Source: Tillandsia leiboldiana (Eukaryota > Streptophyta > Magnoliopsida > Poales > Bromeliaceae). Taken from it: a stretch of DNA of 64,000 nucleotides. Numbering within the stretch: the stretch's first letter is position 1; each line of letters begins with the position of its first letter. The notes under the pieces were generated by a model, which was not told the DNA's origin, did no database searches, and saw only the letters and a program-made list of their open reading frames with translations. The stretch spans positions 20,214,269 through 20,278,268 of the forward strand of contig CM055076.1 in NCBI GenBank assembly GCA_029204045.2. Direction: 5' to 3'. Positions 33,130 through 43,530 of this stretch are shown one piece after another. The position numbers and the translations under genes were made by a program.

Positions 33130-33537
33130 GGTAAACTTTTCAAATTGCCCCTGTGGTTTAACTTATTTTTATTTTGTTATCTTATAATTTCAAAAGTTAC
33201 ACTTAATTATTTTATGATTTAGCGTATTATTCACTTTATCATCCTGTAATTATTTTCTTCTTTTTTTTTTTTTTTGAGAGAGAGAGAAAGGTAGAATGTT
33301 ACCGCTTTATTCATATAGAAATTGAACTAAAATACAATGCAAAGCAGCTAGGTTTCAGAAAAAAAAAAAAAAAAAAAAAAAAATTCAAAATTTTTTAGTT
33401 TGCCATCCGTTAGATATAAATTTTTTTAGTAAAATAAAAATATTAAATGACAGGAGGGGGAAAGTGAAATTTTTTAAATCATATAGTGATGTAGTAAACA
33501 ATGGGCTATACTTGAGGGGCCAATATGAAGTTTACCT
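33130..33537. mobile_element. Foldback element upstream of NLR2, with nested LINE/SINE tail
   Basis: Left end GGTAAACTTTTCAAATTGCCCC and right end GGGGCCAATATGAAGTTTACC are inverted and match the intronic elements of NLR1 and NLR2. It is interrupted at about 33257-33385 by a T run, GAGAGAGAGAAAGGTAG... and an A run, which looks like a reverse-oriented retroposon 3' end. The paralogous copy at 61441 lacks this insertion. Confidence 0.65.
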
Positions 33538-33640
33538 GTTTGAAAAGAGCAATGCTATACCACGTCCGTATCAAGTAGTCTATAGAATTAATGATAGAAA
33601 AAGGATGAAATTTTATTTTGTTAATAAGAAATCGGTATCA

Positions 33641-33644
<4 letters not shown>

Positions 33645-33699
<55 letters not shown>
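33645..33699. repeat. Poly-T tract (55 T)
   Basis: Unbroken T run that makes a false poly-Phe open frame. It may be the reversed tail of a retroposon. Confidence 0.95.
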
Positions 33700-33703
<4 letters not shown>

Positions 33704-35126
33704 ATAAGCTATTTAAATACAAAAGGAGCAGGCAATAGTTATTCCCCTTATGCAATTAAGTCTATGTAATTTTTCAATGAGTAACTTTTTAAAATCAAGT
33801 CCAATTCAACTAATGTGATCTACAACAACAGTAAAGTGACTATATATTAAAAAAATATTACAAAATTTTGAAAAAAAAAAAAATTTATTACTGTAACATC
33901 ATGTAAATTAAAAAATATGATATTTTAATCTAAATTTTAATCTAAAGATATCTTTCAAGGGATTTTAGAAATATAATGTATGCAATGTAATTATATGCGG
34001 ACAGTAATTTCTTCCTTACAAGGGTGTGCAGTGGGGGAGGACGATTTTCTCAATCAGCAATAATTGAGTTTGGTTGTCTGTTACAAATTTCTTGAGTTTT
34101 GACTTGTTAGTCTTCTCTATCAAATTTTTAATAAGCGTTTTTTAAAATTTACTTCTTCCTAATTTTTCTTTGCTATGTATTTGTGAAACAATTGTTTGTC
34201 TCAAGAAGATTAAGTTGCTAATAAATTATATTTTTTTAATAAATATATTTAATATTTCTTCTCGTAGCTGATCTTTATAGACTCACTGAGATTCAAATTC
34301 GGAAGCTCCCGCTCTGATATCATGTTAAATTACGTAAAACAATTATTATTCTCGATAAGCTTAAGCTATCGGAGAACGGTGTTATGTACGAGCTCAACAA
34401 GGCTTTTTAATCGGACCGAGATACAGATTTGATTTAAATAGAAGAGAATTAAGAGTCTATTTGGAAATCAGAATAAAATATTTAAAAATAATTTATTCGG
34501 TATAAAATTTTTGTAGAGTGATTGTAAGAAAGGAGAAGTTTAATTTTTACTCCTTAAAATATAGTAATATTCGTGATTTGATAGAATATAATATATTTTA
34601 TTTATGAAGTAATTTATTTATTCGAAAAATTAACTTGAAAGTTAAACATATGAAATATCTAATTTAAAATATTTGATTACACTTCCCATCCACCAAATAA
34701 ATAAACTTCTTAAATATATTACGGAAACAATCCGAACAATATATTCATGTATCCAGACAAAACCTAAATGAATAATAGACAAAAAGAAGTTAGAAAAAAA
34801 ATAAAATAAAATAAAAAAAGATTTTGTATTTTTCGATAAAACCGCAAAATTTATATATGATAATTTTTTGCTAATACAAATGGAATATTTTTTTCATCAT
34901 ACATATCACTCAATCCCCAACAAAGTCAAAAATATCTACAAATGAATGGTGTATATAACTAAGAAATATTTAAACAGCAGATGCCATTAATTTCTCCTTT
35001 AGTATAGGAGTGGTGTGTGGGGCATTGATTGTCAACCTGACCAAAATTTTCTATGCTTTGACATGTATGTCTTTCAAAACTAGCCACATTTTTTCGCAGC
35101 TCAACCTCTCTTGATGTACTCTTTCT

Positions 35127-35131
35127 CCAAC
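35127..35131 (+). other. Left target-site duplication CCAAC of the solo LTR
   Basis: Identical to 39214-39218. Confidence 0.9.
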
Positions 35132-38100
35132 TGTCACGCCCCGAGTTTTAAAAATCCGGTCTAAATTTTTTTTTTAAAATCAGAGTTCGCAAACCTGGGC
35201 GTAACAGACCGCCACACATATAGGAAACCCTCTATCCCATGGACAGAGACTCCCCTATACATGCACGGCTAGCTAGTGATCAACATCAGAAAGCAACAGA
35301 TATCTCAACTAATCATACTAATCTAATCTGTCCGGAAAATCTTAAAATAACTTATTACATCATCGGTTAAATATTTAAATAGAATAGGAAATGAAATGCT
35401 CTAAACGGAAAGTCTGCCATAAGTCATCAAAGATCTCAATGTCAATATCTAGCATCATGGGGACAGCTCTATCGTAACAGGCTCACTGGATCGTCCTGAC
35501 ATCTCCCCACCCGACGGACCTGAAAAATGGTCACCCAGGGGGTGTGAGATACACTGTACATGTATCCCAGTGGGCACGACGAGCCGAGCGTCAGCTAATC
35601 GTACCTACTGGGTACTAAAATCTGCGGATAGTAAGAGTCAATAGGAAAAGCTGGAAAGCATAGAGGTCTACTAATAATCAGAATAAGAACTGCAGGTAAG
35701 TATACTGGAAATCAAGATATAACAGCAATAATCCATCATGAAAGCTGTAGATCATACATGCTGGAATCAAAAGATAACTACAAGAATCATGTATAAGGAG
35801 CTGCAAGTGATGAAAGCATGTCTACAGATAATAATACTGGAAATAAACTGAGCAACAGTACAAGTAACAGTAATGCGTCAAAGGTAGAAACCCAAGTACC
35901 CAATCATGCGCCAATGTTGGTCTCATAGGACCTCAGGCAAAGACACTGTTCGGCACCCTTTCGGCTGACATAACCCCTGTCAAGGGCTCACGGGTCTATC
36001 ATCAGACCACTCTACCGGTAAAGAACAATCTCCACGGGGAGCGACCCCGGCCATGTTCGTGAACTACAGCAGTGCATGGCAAGTCATAATGATCAATCTC
36101 ACGGTCTAGTGACCGGGTAGTCGGCAACATGCCGAGATCCCAACAGGGAATCATCAGTCAACATCTATCAATCAGGATCAATCATGCACATCGGAATATC
36201 AAGTAATATCTCAAATGACAGGAATCAACAAGTATTCTCGAATCATGCAAATCTATGTACGGGAATATAAGAGCTGATAAGCAGGTACAGGTGATGGGTC
36301 TCAAGTAGATCAAAATCTATCATGAATAATCATAGAGCACGTAAACACAATAATCAGGGCTAATCGTGAACAGGTAACATCAAGCACAGGTGTATATGAC
36401 AGGTCTAACGAAGTCAATGTCAATCAGGAGGATCATGATATGTCAAAGGAGATCAGTATATGTCCAGATAGGTCATATAAATATAATCATCAGGGCAAAT
36501 AAAAAACAGGTGTCCGGCTGGACTAAAGCAACCAGAGGGCCAAAAAGCTGAGGCCCGGTTCGAAGATAACCCACCTGGATGAAGGCAGATCCACGAACTC
36601 CCGCACAGCTACTGGGAGGCTGGCGCTGAACAACTGGGCCCTGAATAAGAAGATATGATCAGTAATAAACTCGCACAACCCATCCCGACGACACTACCGT
36701 GACGGAACGCTTAAACGGAATAAAAACCGATTTACGGGGCGAAATCCAATTCCCGCTCAACGAGAGTCCCTGGGACTCTAACGAAATGTCCAGTGGTTGT
36801 GAAAATGCTGTTTTAAGAGAGCCAGTATGTCCATTTTGCGTTTTGGTCCATAACATTTCTTAATTTGCATAACAACATTAATTTAATTGCCCGTTTCGGC
36901 TCGTTCTTGAAATCCGGGGGTCCAAAATCGACACCGTAAGTTTCAGCGTGTTTGTTTCGACAAGGCGGAGGCCGTGCTCACAAGATTAGGCTGACACAGA
37001 TCCCAATAACAAAGTTGGCCCATAATCCTTTAGAGTCCAATTAACCATTATGCAATAACTTAATACATACATGATCTGAACAGGAGTTAACTGGAGCATG
37101 GTGTTAATATTGCACAGAGGAGTGAAGTGCTCACCTTGCGCGCGTCGGAGGCCGGCCGGAGAGCTTGCCGGAGCAAGGTGGTGCACCAACCAAGGCTCGG
37201 GTTTGGGCCGATTCTCAAACCCTTGGTCAATCTGCAACCAGAGGTGAGCACGGATTAGTTCTGGGTCCCAGAAGGTGTTCTGGTCAAGTAGGGTCGAGCC
37301 CCGGCGGCCGGAGGCGGCGGCGGCCGGAGACAAGTCCGCATGGATGGCCTCGGGTGCAACACAGGAACCAAGCCACAGGGGTGCTCTAAACTCAAAATAA
37401 AAATGATAGGAGTCTTTTAATTAATCTCTAGAGTCTACCTGTAAGGTTGGCCGGAGCCCGAGTCGCCGGGGATCGCCGGAAGTGGAGCCCGAGGCCAAAT
37501 CGGGTGCAACCCTAAAGATCAAGAACCTGACGTTAAGAGGGCCATGCAACACCATCATTGCTCTTAAAATAATGTATTACACCTACCTGCACCGTTTCCC
37601 GGCGTCAGGAGGCGCCGTCGACGCGCGGCGGCGGAGCTCGGGGAAGCCTCAAGGTTCGTTAATGGCGGATTCCGGCGCGGCGGCTCCGGGCCGGACCAAG
37701 TTGGACCAGAAGGTCTGTCCCAACCCCCCCCGACACTCGGTGCAGTGTTGGACGGCGAAGATCGGTGCAGTTGCCAAAAACCCGGTTTCTAGGGCATCAC
37801 CGATCGGGCTCGATCCTCAATGGATGATGATCTGGCTCCGTGGGAATGTTGCAGTCGTCAAGAGCATGAGATTCAATGGTGTTGATCTTTGGTTGGACGG
37901 CCGGATAACGGCGGAGCACGCGGTCGGTCCAAGGTGGCAATTCCGGCGGCTATGGCTCCCGCCGGTTAACCGGAATACCGGGGACCTCGGGGCTGCAGGA
38001 GGGTGATCCCCCGGAGGTCAGGAGGTGACTGCACAAGGTCTCGGGACAACTTAAAAAGAAAACTTCCAACAACTCACCTTCGCCGGAAAGATGGAAGGAG

Positions 38101-39213
38101 AGGAGGATGGCCGCGGCGGCGCACGGCGACGGCTGGGGCTGGGTCCACCTCAGCTCGGCTGCGGCTCCACGGGGAACTCTACAGATGAGTTCTTGACCGA
38201 CCAAGACACCCCCGAGCACCCTTCACTCCAAGTCACCCGAGATCAAGGTGGTTCTTGATCTCCTTCTCCGGCGACGTGGTGGCGGCGGCCGGTGCGGAGC
38301 TTCGGTTGCGTGGAGTGCGCAGAGAGAGGAGAGGAAGTTGTTAGCATCTGGTGCAGAGGGCTGCGGCTACGGGGCTCTTAAAAGGATTCAATTGTATTTG
38401 AATTCAAAATTCAAATAGTGCATGGTTGCACAATCGCAGTTGGGTCCCTCTGGCTTTGATATTTCCACCCCAATCCTTCACAGCATCTTCCATTCACACA
38501 TAGGTCCCTCCCCAAGCAGTGGCACGCATAACGGCACATAAAATATAGGGGGTTTTGCGCAATTTACCGCATTTTTCACTATTTTTCACGTTTTTCGAGA
38601 CGTTCCGGTCGTCGAAATGAAAAATGGACTTCGCCATTGTGTCCGGCTCGACGAGACCTATCAGGTGGCGATTTTTGATTTTCGAGAAACTGCCCGGATA
38701 GAATCTCGGTCCATAAAATACTGCGCCGGAATGCAGTTTTCGCGCTTTTCGAGACTCTAGGGTCGTCAAACGGAAATTCCGTCAGCGCCATTACGTCCAG
38801 AACGACGGAGCTGTTCAAATCGACTACCTGAAGTGCTATGATCGGTTTCCAGACAGCAATTTGGCAAACGTTCACACTTAGGGGCATTTGAAAATAGGGT
38901 TTACTGTTCACTGTACCCGCGACTTAAGTCGCGGGTCCCGCCCGCTTCTTCGTCGATTTCTGGGAGATCCGACCGTCGGATCTAAACTTGTTGAATATGG
39001 TTTTTCGATCAGTTCGACGAGACGGTCGCACTGGTGATCTCGGATTTTTGAGATTTGGCTCGGATTGAAAGGCGATATTTTTGTCTCGTAATTCGTGCAA
39101 TTATACTGCGGGAAGGGTCAATTGGGTTTCCTGTGCCATTTAAGATTCAAAATTCCACACTATTTTCTACTCTTTTACTTATTTATTTATTTACGAAAAT
39201 TCAAGTTCTTACA
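35132..39213 (-). repeat. Solo LTR (family A, 4082 bp) in the NLR2 leader
   Basis: Reversed LTR with complete ends (TGTCACGCCCCGAG at left, CAAGTTCTTACA at right) flanked by CCAAC on both sides, with no internal domain, primer site or purine tract. It is therefore a solo LTR left by recombination between two LTRs. It belongs to the E2/E3 family and is clearly diverged from E3. The hairpin block is at about 36100-36150. It ends 83 bp before the NLR2 ATG and is antisense to NLR2. Confidence 0.93.
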
Positions 39214-39296
39214 CCAACTTTTGCACTCCAGGAGTTTGATCAATTGCATGCCCGAATAGTTGTGAAGTAGTAGGAGTTGGAGCTATTTGGAGGATT
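39214..39296 (+). promoter_or_regulatory. NLR2 proximal leader cut off from its promoter
   Basis: CTCCAGGAGTTTGATCAATTG and TTTGGAGGATTATGG match the NLR1 leader (11242-11316). A TGA in frame at about 39237 precedes the ATG at 39297 with no other in-frame ATG between, which supports that start. Upstream promoter sequence is now 4.1 kb away beyond the solo LTR. Confidence 0.6.
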
Positions 39297-42106
39297 ATGG
39301 CTTTTCCTTTCATAGCTGAATCGGTGGCGTCGGTGATCATCGAGAATCTTGTTAGCACATGTTCATCCTACCTCGAGGCGTGCCCAACAGCCAGCGGCAT
39401 GCAGGACGAGCTTGAAAGGCTGCAGTATGCCCTTCCGCAGGTCCAGGCAGTCTTGACTGCAGTCGAGGAGGGTGTGTCGATCATGGCGCAGAACAAGGCG
39501 CTAAATACGTGGATGTGGCAGCTCAGAGATGCCATAGAGTGTGCGGAGGACGTGCTCGACGAGCTGGATTACTACGAGCTGGAGAAGACTATACAAGATC
39601 GAGATTACAAGGTGCGTGGCAATATTCTTTCTAAATTCAAGAGGAAATTTGATAGTTTCGTTAATCGTATCTTTAGCGATGACACATTGAAGCGGTTAAG
39701 GGAAGCTGTCAAAGGGTTAGATAGGGTTGTTGCCGGTATGGGGCCACTCCTTCAACTTGTTACTGGGTTATATGGCCCTAACATTAAGCGTCGAAAGCTC
39801 GAGGAAGTTAAGAATGCTCGCGAGACTAGCTCCTTGTTAACCGAAAGTGAGGAATTCTCGGACGAGACAAGGAGAGGGAACTAATAGTCGAATGGTTGAT
39901 CAAACCGGGAGATGTCGATGACTTTGCTTTTACAATTGTTGGTATGGGCGAGCTCGGAAAGACTACCCTTGCCCAACTAATCTGTCATGACAAAAGAGTG
40001 CGAGAGTATTTTGACCCAATTATGTGGGTTTGTGTTTCTCAAGACTTTGATGCAGCTGCGATAACAAGGAAGATGTTGGAAGGTGTAACTAGTGGGTGTT
40101 TTGGTGACAAGAGTCTAAATGCACTCCATGAGGTTCTTAAACAAAACCTTATGTCGAAGAGATTTTCGCTCATACTGGATGATGTTTGGAACGATGATAA
40201 AACAATGGAGTGGGAGAAATTGGTTGCTCCTTTGAAATTCAGACAGAGAGAAAGCAAGATCCTGTTGACAACTAGAATGGGTTCAGTAGTGGATATGGCA
40301 GCAAAAGTGATGAAATGCAAACAAGAATCATTAAATCTAAATGAGTTGGAGGAGAGCGATTGTTTGTCGCTTTTCAATAAGCATGCATTCCTTGGTGTGA
40401 ACCCTAACGATTATAGAAACTTACAACCGATTGGTGAGAAGATAGCGAAAAAACTTGGAGGGTACCCATTGGCAATAAAGATTTTGGGAGGGCTGCTAAA
40501 CTCCTGCATGGATTATGACTACTGGAAAAGAATTTTGAAAGAAAACACTATGAAATTACAACCAGGAAAGGATGACATCTTGACCATTTTAAGGTTAAGT
40601 TATGACCATTTACCCACAAACTTACAACTCTGCTTTAGATATTGTAGTATATTTCCTCAAGATTTCAGGTTTAAAAAGAAAAGGTTGGTCAATATGTGGA
40701 TGGTTTCAGGTCTGATTCCATAGTCTATTTGTGGAAGGCAGAGGCCAGAGGACATTGGAAGTGAGTACTTAGATCTTCTAACAAGAAAATCATTCTTTAC
40801 TTGCGAAACTAGTGATAATGTGGTGAAAATTTCTAAACGCTATTTTATGCATGATTTGTTGCATGACCTTGCACAATTTGTTTCTCTAGGGGAATGCATC
40901 AGAATAAGAGGTGATGTTGCAGGACATATTATTCCAAAAACAGTTCGACACTTATCGTTTGAAAACATACAATTTCTTTCCATCAGAGCAATCTCTAATC
41001 TTAAGAACTTGCGCACTCTTGTCATTTCTGTTGAAGAGAATTATAAGCATAATGCAGATCATTTATTTGTGTTTAATGAGGTTATAAAGGGATTTAAAAA
41101 CTTACGCTTGTTGAGCATTGACGCGAAGTTTGACTTTTATAAAATGCCCGATGCACTTAATAGCTTGATACACCTCCGCTACCTATCTCTTCCGAAAAGA
41201 GTGGTAATGAATGAAAGTTTCATGAACTTCTTTCGTTCAACTCTTTGTAGGCTTTATCACCTGGAATTCCTTAAGTTCCTAACTTATGGAACGATTACTG
41301 ATATTATTGAATACGATGGTTTGACTAACTTGGTCAACTTGCGTTCATTAGATGTTCGTTATGATGAAATAAAAACAATTCCTTATGTTAGCAAACTACC
41401 CTTCATCCACAAATTAGAAAAATTTTTTGTCCAAGAGGGAAGTGGTTACAAAATTGGTGAAATAAAGAACCTAAGAGACCTTCGTCATCTGTGTATTAGA
41501 GGACTTGAAAATTTGAGGACTTTTGAAGAAGCTATGGAGGCCAATTTAAAGGAGAAAGAATATCTCAAATCATTGTCATTGGGATGGTCCGAGGACAGCT
41601 CCAGTTGTGTAGAGGCAGATGAGAACCTCCTTGATAACCTCTGCCCGCATGTCAATCTCAAGAAACTGCGTATTGAAGAATACAAAGGTGTTAAATCTCC
41701 ATGTTGGATGGTGAATCTATCTCTTTTCAACTTGACATCCATCGTATTGATCCGCTGTAAAGGATGGGAGCACCTCCCACCTCTTGGTGGTCTGCCTTCA
41801 CTCAACCGTCTTTACCTGTGGGGACTACATGCGGTAAAGCAAATAAGTTGTTCATTCTACGGGAATAATGGTGTATGTGCCTTTCCATCGTTAAAGGTCC
41901 TGGTCTTTCAGGACATGCCTAACTTGGAGGATTGGATTGGAATAGATGATGGGTGCATGTTTCCTCAACTTCATTCTATGGAAATTATTTGCGGCCCTAA
42001 TTTGAGTGAAATTCCTACTCTGCCTTGCAGTCTAAGACGATTGAAAATTTCTAATGTAGGATTGACAGCTCTCCCAGCTATAAGTCAGGATTGCGGAAAC
42101 AACAAT
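39297..42106 (+). CDS. NLR2 exon 1: coiled coil, NB-ARC, LRR start (disrupted)
   Basis: The first 187 or so residues read as an Rx_N coiled coil with EDVLDELDYYELEK, up to SSLLTESEE, where two extra bases shift the frame into a stop at 39882. The correct frame resumes and gives P-loop GMGELGKTT (39941-39967), LILDDVW (near 40170), SKILLTTRMGSV, KKLGGYPLAIK in the GLPL place, and CFRYCSIFPQDF. A TAG at 40721 then interrupts. The same frame continues with FMHDLLHDLAQFV (MHD) and regular LRRs to ISQDCGNNN, ending at the donor AATGTAAGTG. Confidence 0.88.
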
Positions 42107-42123
42107 GTAAGTGCTCTATTTTA

Positions 42124-42594
42124 TAAACTTCAAATTTCGCACCTTGAGATTTAGCTTGTTTTCACTTTCTTGCCATGTGGTTTAGCTCATTTTAACTTTT
42201 GCCACTTGTCATTCAAAAAGCTGCACTTTGGCCTCCTATTGTTTAGCGCAGTTTTTATTTTACCACCCTGAGATTTTTTTAAACAATTTTAATTTGCCAT
42301 CCTATTTTGTATAGAATTTTTTGGTGAAATAAAACTTAAACCATTGAAAGGCAAAATGAAATATTTTGAATTAATTGATTGTCTCTAGTGCAAGCGACAA
42401 AGGGCTTGATGGTTGATACTTGATGTCCCAAGTTCGAAATCTAGTTGCTTTACATTTTCGCCAAGTTTATTTCTAAAAAAAAATGGACGAAGCGGAAGTG
42501 GGTAGCATGCTACCTTTTTCTCAATTTTTTTTTTCTTTTGAACCATGGCAAGTTGAAAATAAGTTAAACCCTACAGGGGCAATTTTAAGTTTAC
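42124..42594. mobile_element. Foldback element in the NLR2 intron
   Basis: Same ends and internal repeats as in the NLR1 introns (AAACTTCAAATTTCGC at left, GGGGCAATTTTAAGTTTACC at right), interrupted by a SINE. Its presence in the single NLR2 intron shows it was already in the ancestral intron before NLR1 multiplied it. Confidence 0.75.
42371..42536 (+). mobile_element. tRNA-derived SINE nested in the foldback element
   Basis: A 166-bp insert flanked by TTTTGAA (42364-42370 and 42537-42543). It contains a box A-like TAGTGCAAGCGACAAAGGG (42387-42405) and a box B-like AAGTTCGAAATC (42430-42441), about 35 bases apart, as in tRNA-derived SINEs, and ends in a T-rich tail. Removing it restores the TTTTGAACCATGG context seen in the sister foldback copies. 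Box matches are degenerate. Confidence 0.65.
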
Positions 42595-42675
42595 CTTATA
42601 TTAAAAAGCCAATTTATATTTGCATAGCTATGTGATTGCCCGAACTTAATATCTTTATATTTTTTCTTTCTGCAG

Positions 42676-43530
42676 CAGCAAAAACATTTTAAGGCTTTTG
42701 AAAGCTTAATCATCGAACAATGTGAGAAGCTCGAATATCTTCCAACAGAGTTTTTTCAAAAATTCAACACCCTAAAAGTCCTGAGTATAGAAAAGTGCCC
42801 GCAGTTGACAAAACGTGAGATCTCAGACATCCAACTGCCCTCTATACTCAATCAACTCACTATTGGGTCATGTGGCGACCTTGAGGGGCCATTGCTGTGG
42901 TCAACGAATTTAACCTCTCTTACTTGTTTGGAATTACGTGATTGTGCAAGTATAGCATCTCTTCCCCCAGCACAAGTGTGTGCACGGTGGACAATGCTTT
43001 CCCATTTAGAGATAAAGAACTGCAAGGAACTGTCATCATTTGGTGGAATACAAGCTCTCGTATCCCTCCATTCTTTAGAAATTGAAGGGTGTGACAAGTT
43101 AATTGAAATTGCCCTGCTGCAGCCGCTATTTCCAAATGATGTCAGCCAAAATAATAATGCAGTGGACTGCATTTGGAACCTTGGTAAACTATCAATTGAC
43201 CACCACGCGCTCCTACTCATGGAGCCATTGTGGAGTCTCTCATCCATCAGCCAGTTGAGTCTCATTGTTGCTTCGCAACTCACCACCTTACCTGAGGAAT
43301 GGCTACTGCAAAATCACGTTGCCCTCAAACATTTATTTATATGGAATGCATGTTCCCTTCAGTCCCTACCCCATAGCATGACAAAACTGTGCTCCCTCGA
43401 GACTTTGTTTGTATTTAATGTTGATCTCATCCAATCACTTCCAGATCTGCCTACTTCACTGGATACTCTACTCATCACCAGGTGTCACTCTGTGTTGAAG
43501 GAGCAATTTCGAAGAGAATATAGGCCTTGA
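42676..43530 (+). CDS. NLR2 exon 2: C-terminal LRRs
   Basis: Open from the acceptor TTTCTGCAG. It begins QQKHFKAFESLIIEQCEKLE and has the LRR rhythm of the NLR1 last exon (LTSLTCLELRDCASIASLPP, LVSLHSLEIEGCDKL). It ends early with REYRP and a stop because of one extra base near 43507. NLR1 continues there with NIGLDLPKI... to ELER. Confidence 0.82.
   Translation, partial: QQKHFKAFESLIIEQCEKLEYLPTEFFQKFNTLKVLSIEKCPQLTKREISDIQLPSILNQLTIGSCGDLEGPLLWSTNLTSLTCLELRDCASIASLPPAQVCARWTMLSHLEIKNCKELSSFGGIQALVSLHSLEIEGCDKLIEIALLQPLFPNDVSQNNNAVDCIWNLGKLSIDHHALLLMEPLWSLSSISQLSLIVASQLTTLPEEWLLQNHVALKHLFIWNACSLQSLPHSMTKLCSLETLFVFNVDLIQSLPDLPTSLDTLLITRCHSVLKEQFRREYRP

Larger units (their letters stand above)
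33538..35131 (+). other. NLR2 ancestral upstream region
   Basis: No gene is visible. 33700-33900 matches 61880-62060 (CAATGAGTAACTTTTTAAAAT and GTCCAATTCAACTAATGTGATC or close variants), upstream of the third NLR relic. 34020-34140 matches 47425-47545 (GTGGGGGAGGACGA and AATTGAGTTTGG). GCTCTGATATCATGTTAAATTACG at 34310 resembles a reversed primer-site/LTR junction of a small retroelement, with no partner recognised. The end (about 35100-35131) is the upper part of the leader cut off by the solo LTR. Confidence 0.5.
39297..43530 (+). pseudogene. NLR2: CNL-type disease-resistance gene, two-exon, disrupted
   Basis: Paralogue of NLR1 with the simpler structure of two exons (39297-42106 and 42676-43530) and one phase-0 GT-AG intron. 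It encodes an Rx-type coiled coil, NB-ARC and LRRs. Against NLR1 it has two extra bases near 39855, an in-frame TAG at 40721-40723 where NLR1 has CAG, and one extra base near 43507 that removes about 20 C-terminal residues. The P-loop reads GMGELGKTT, with glutamate for the usual glycine. Long open stretches remain between the breaks, so loss looks recent, or the breaks could be allele-specific. With a displaced promoter and two early breaks, a full-length receptor is unlikely. Confidence 0.9.

Noticed and set aside
33464..33769. Open frame with a long phenylalanine run
   Set aside because: It is translation of a 55-base T tract.
34305..34335. Reversed primer site GCTCTGATATCA followed by TGTTAAATTACG as a complete small LTR element
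   Set aside because: No matching second LTR or purine tract could be found nearby, so only a possible remnant is noted.
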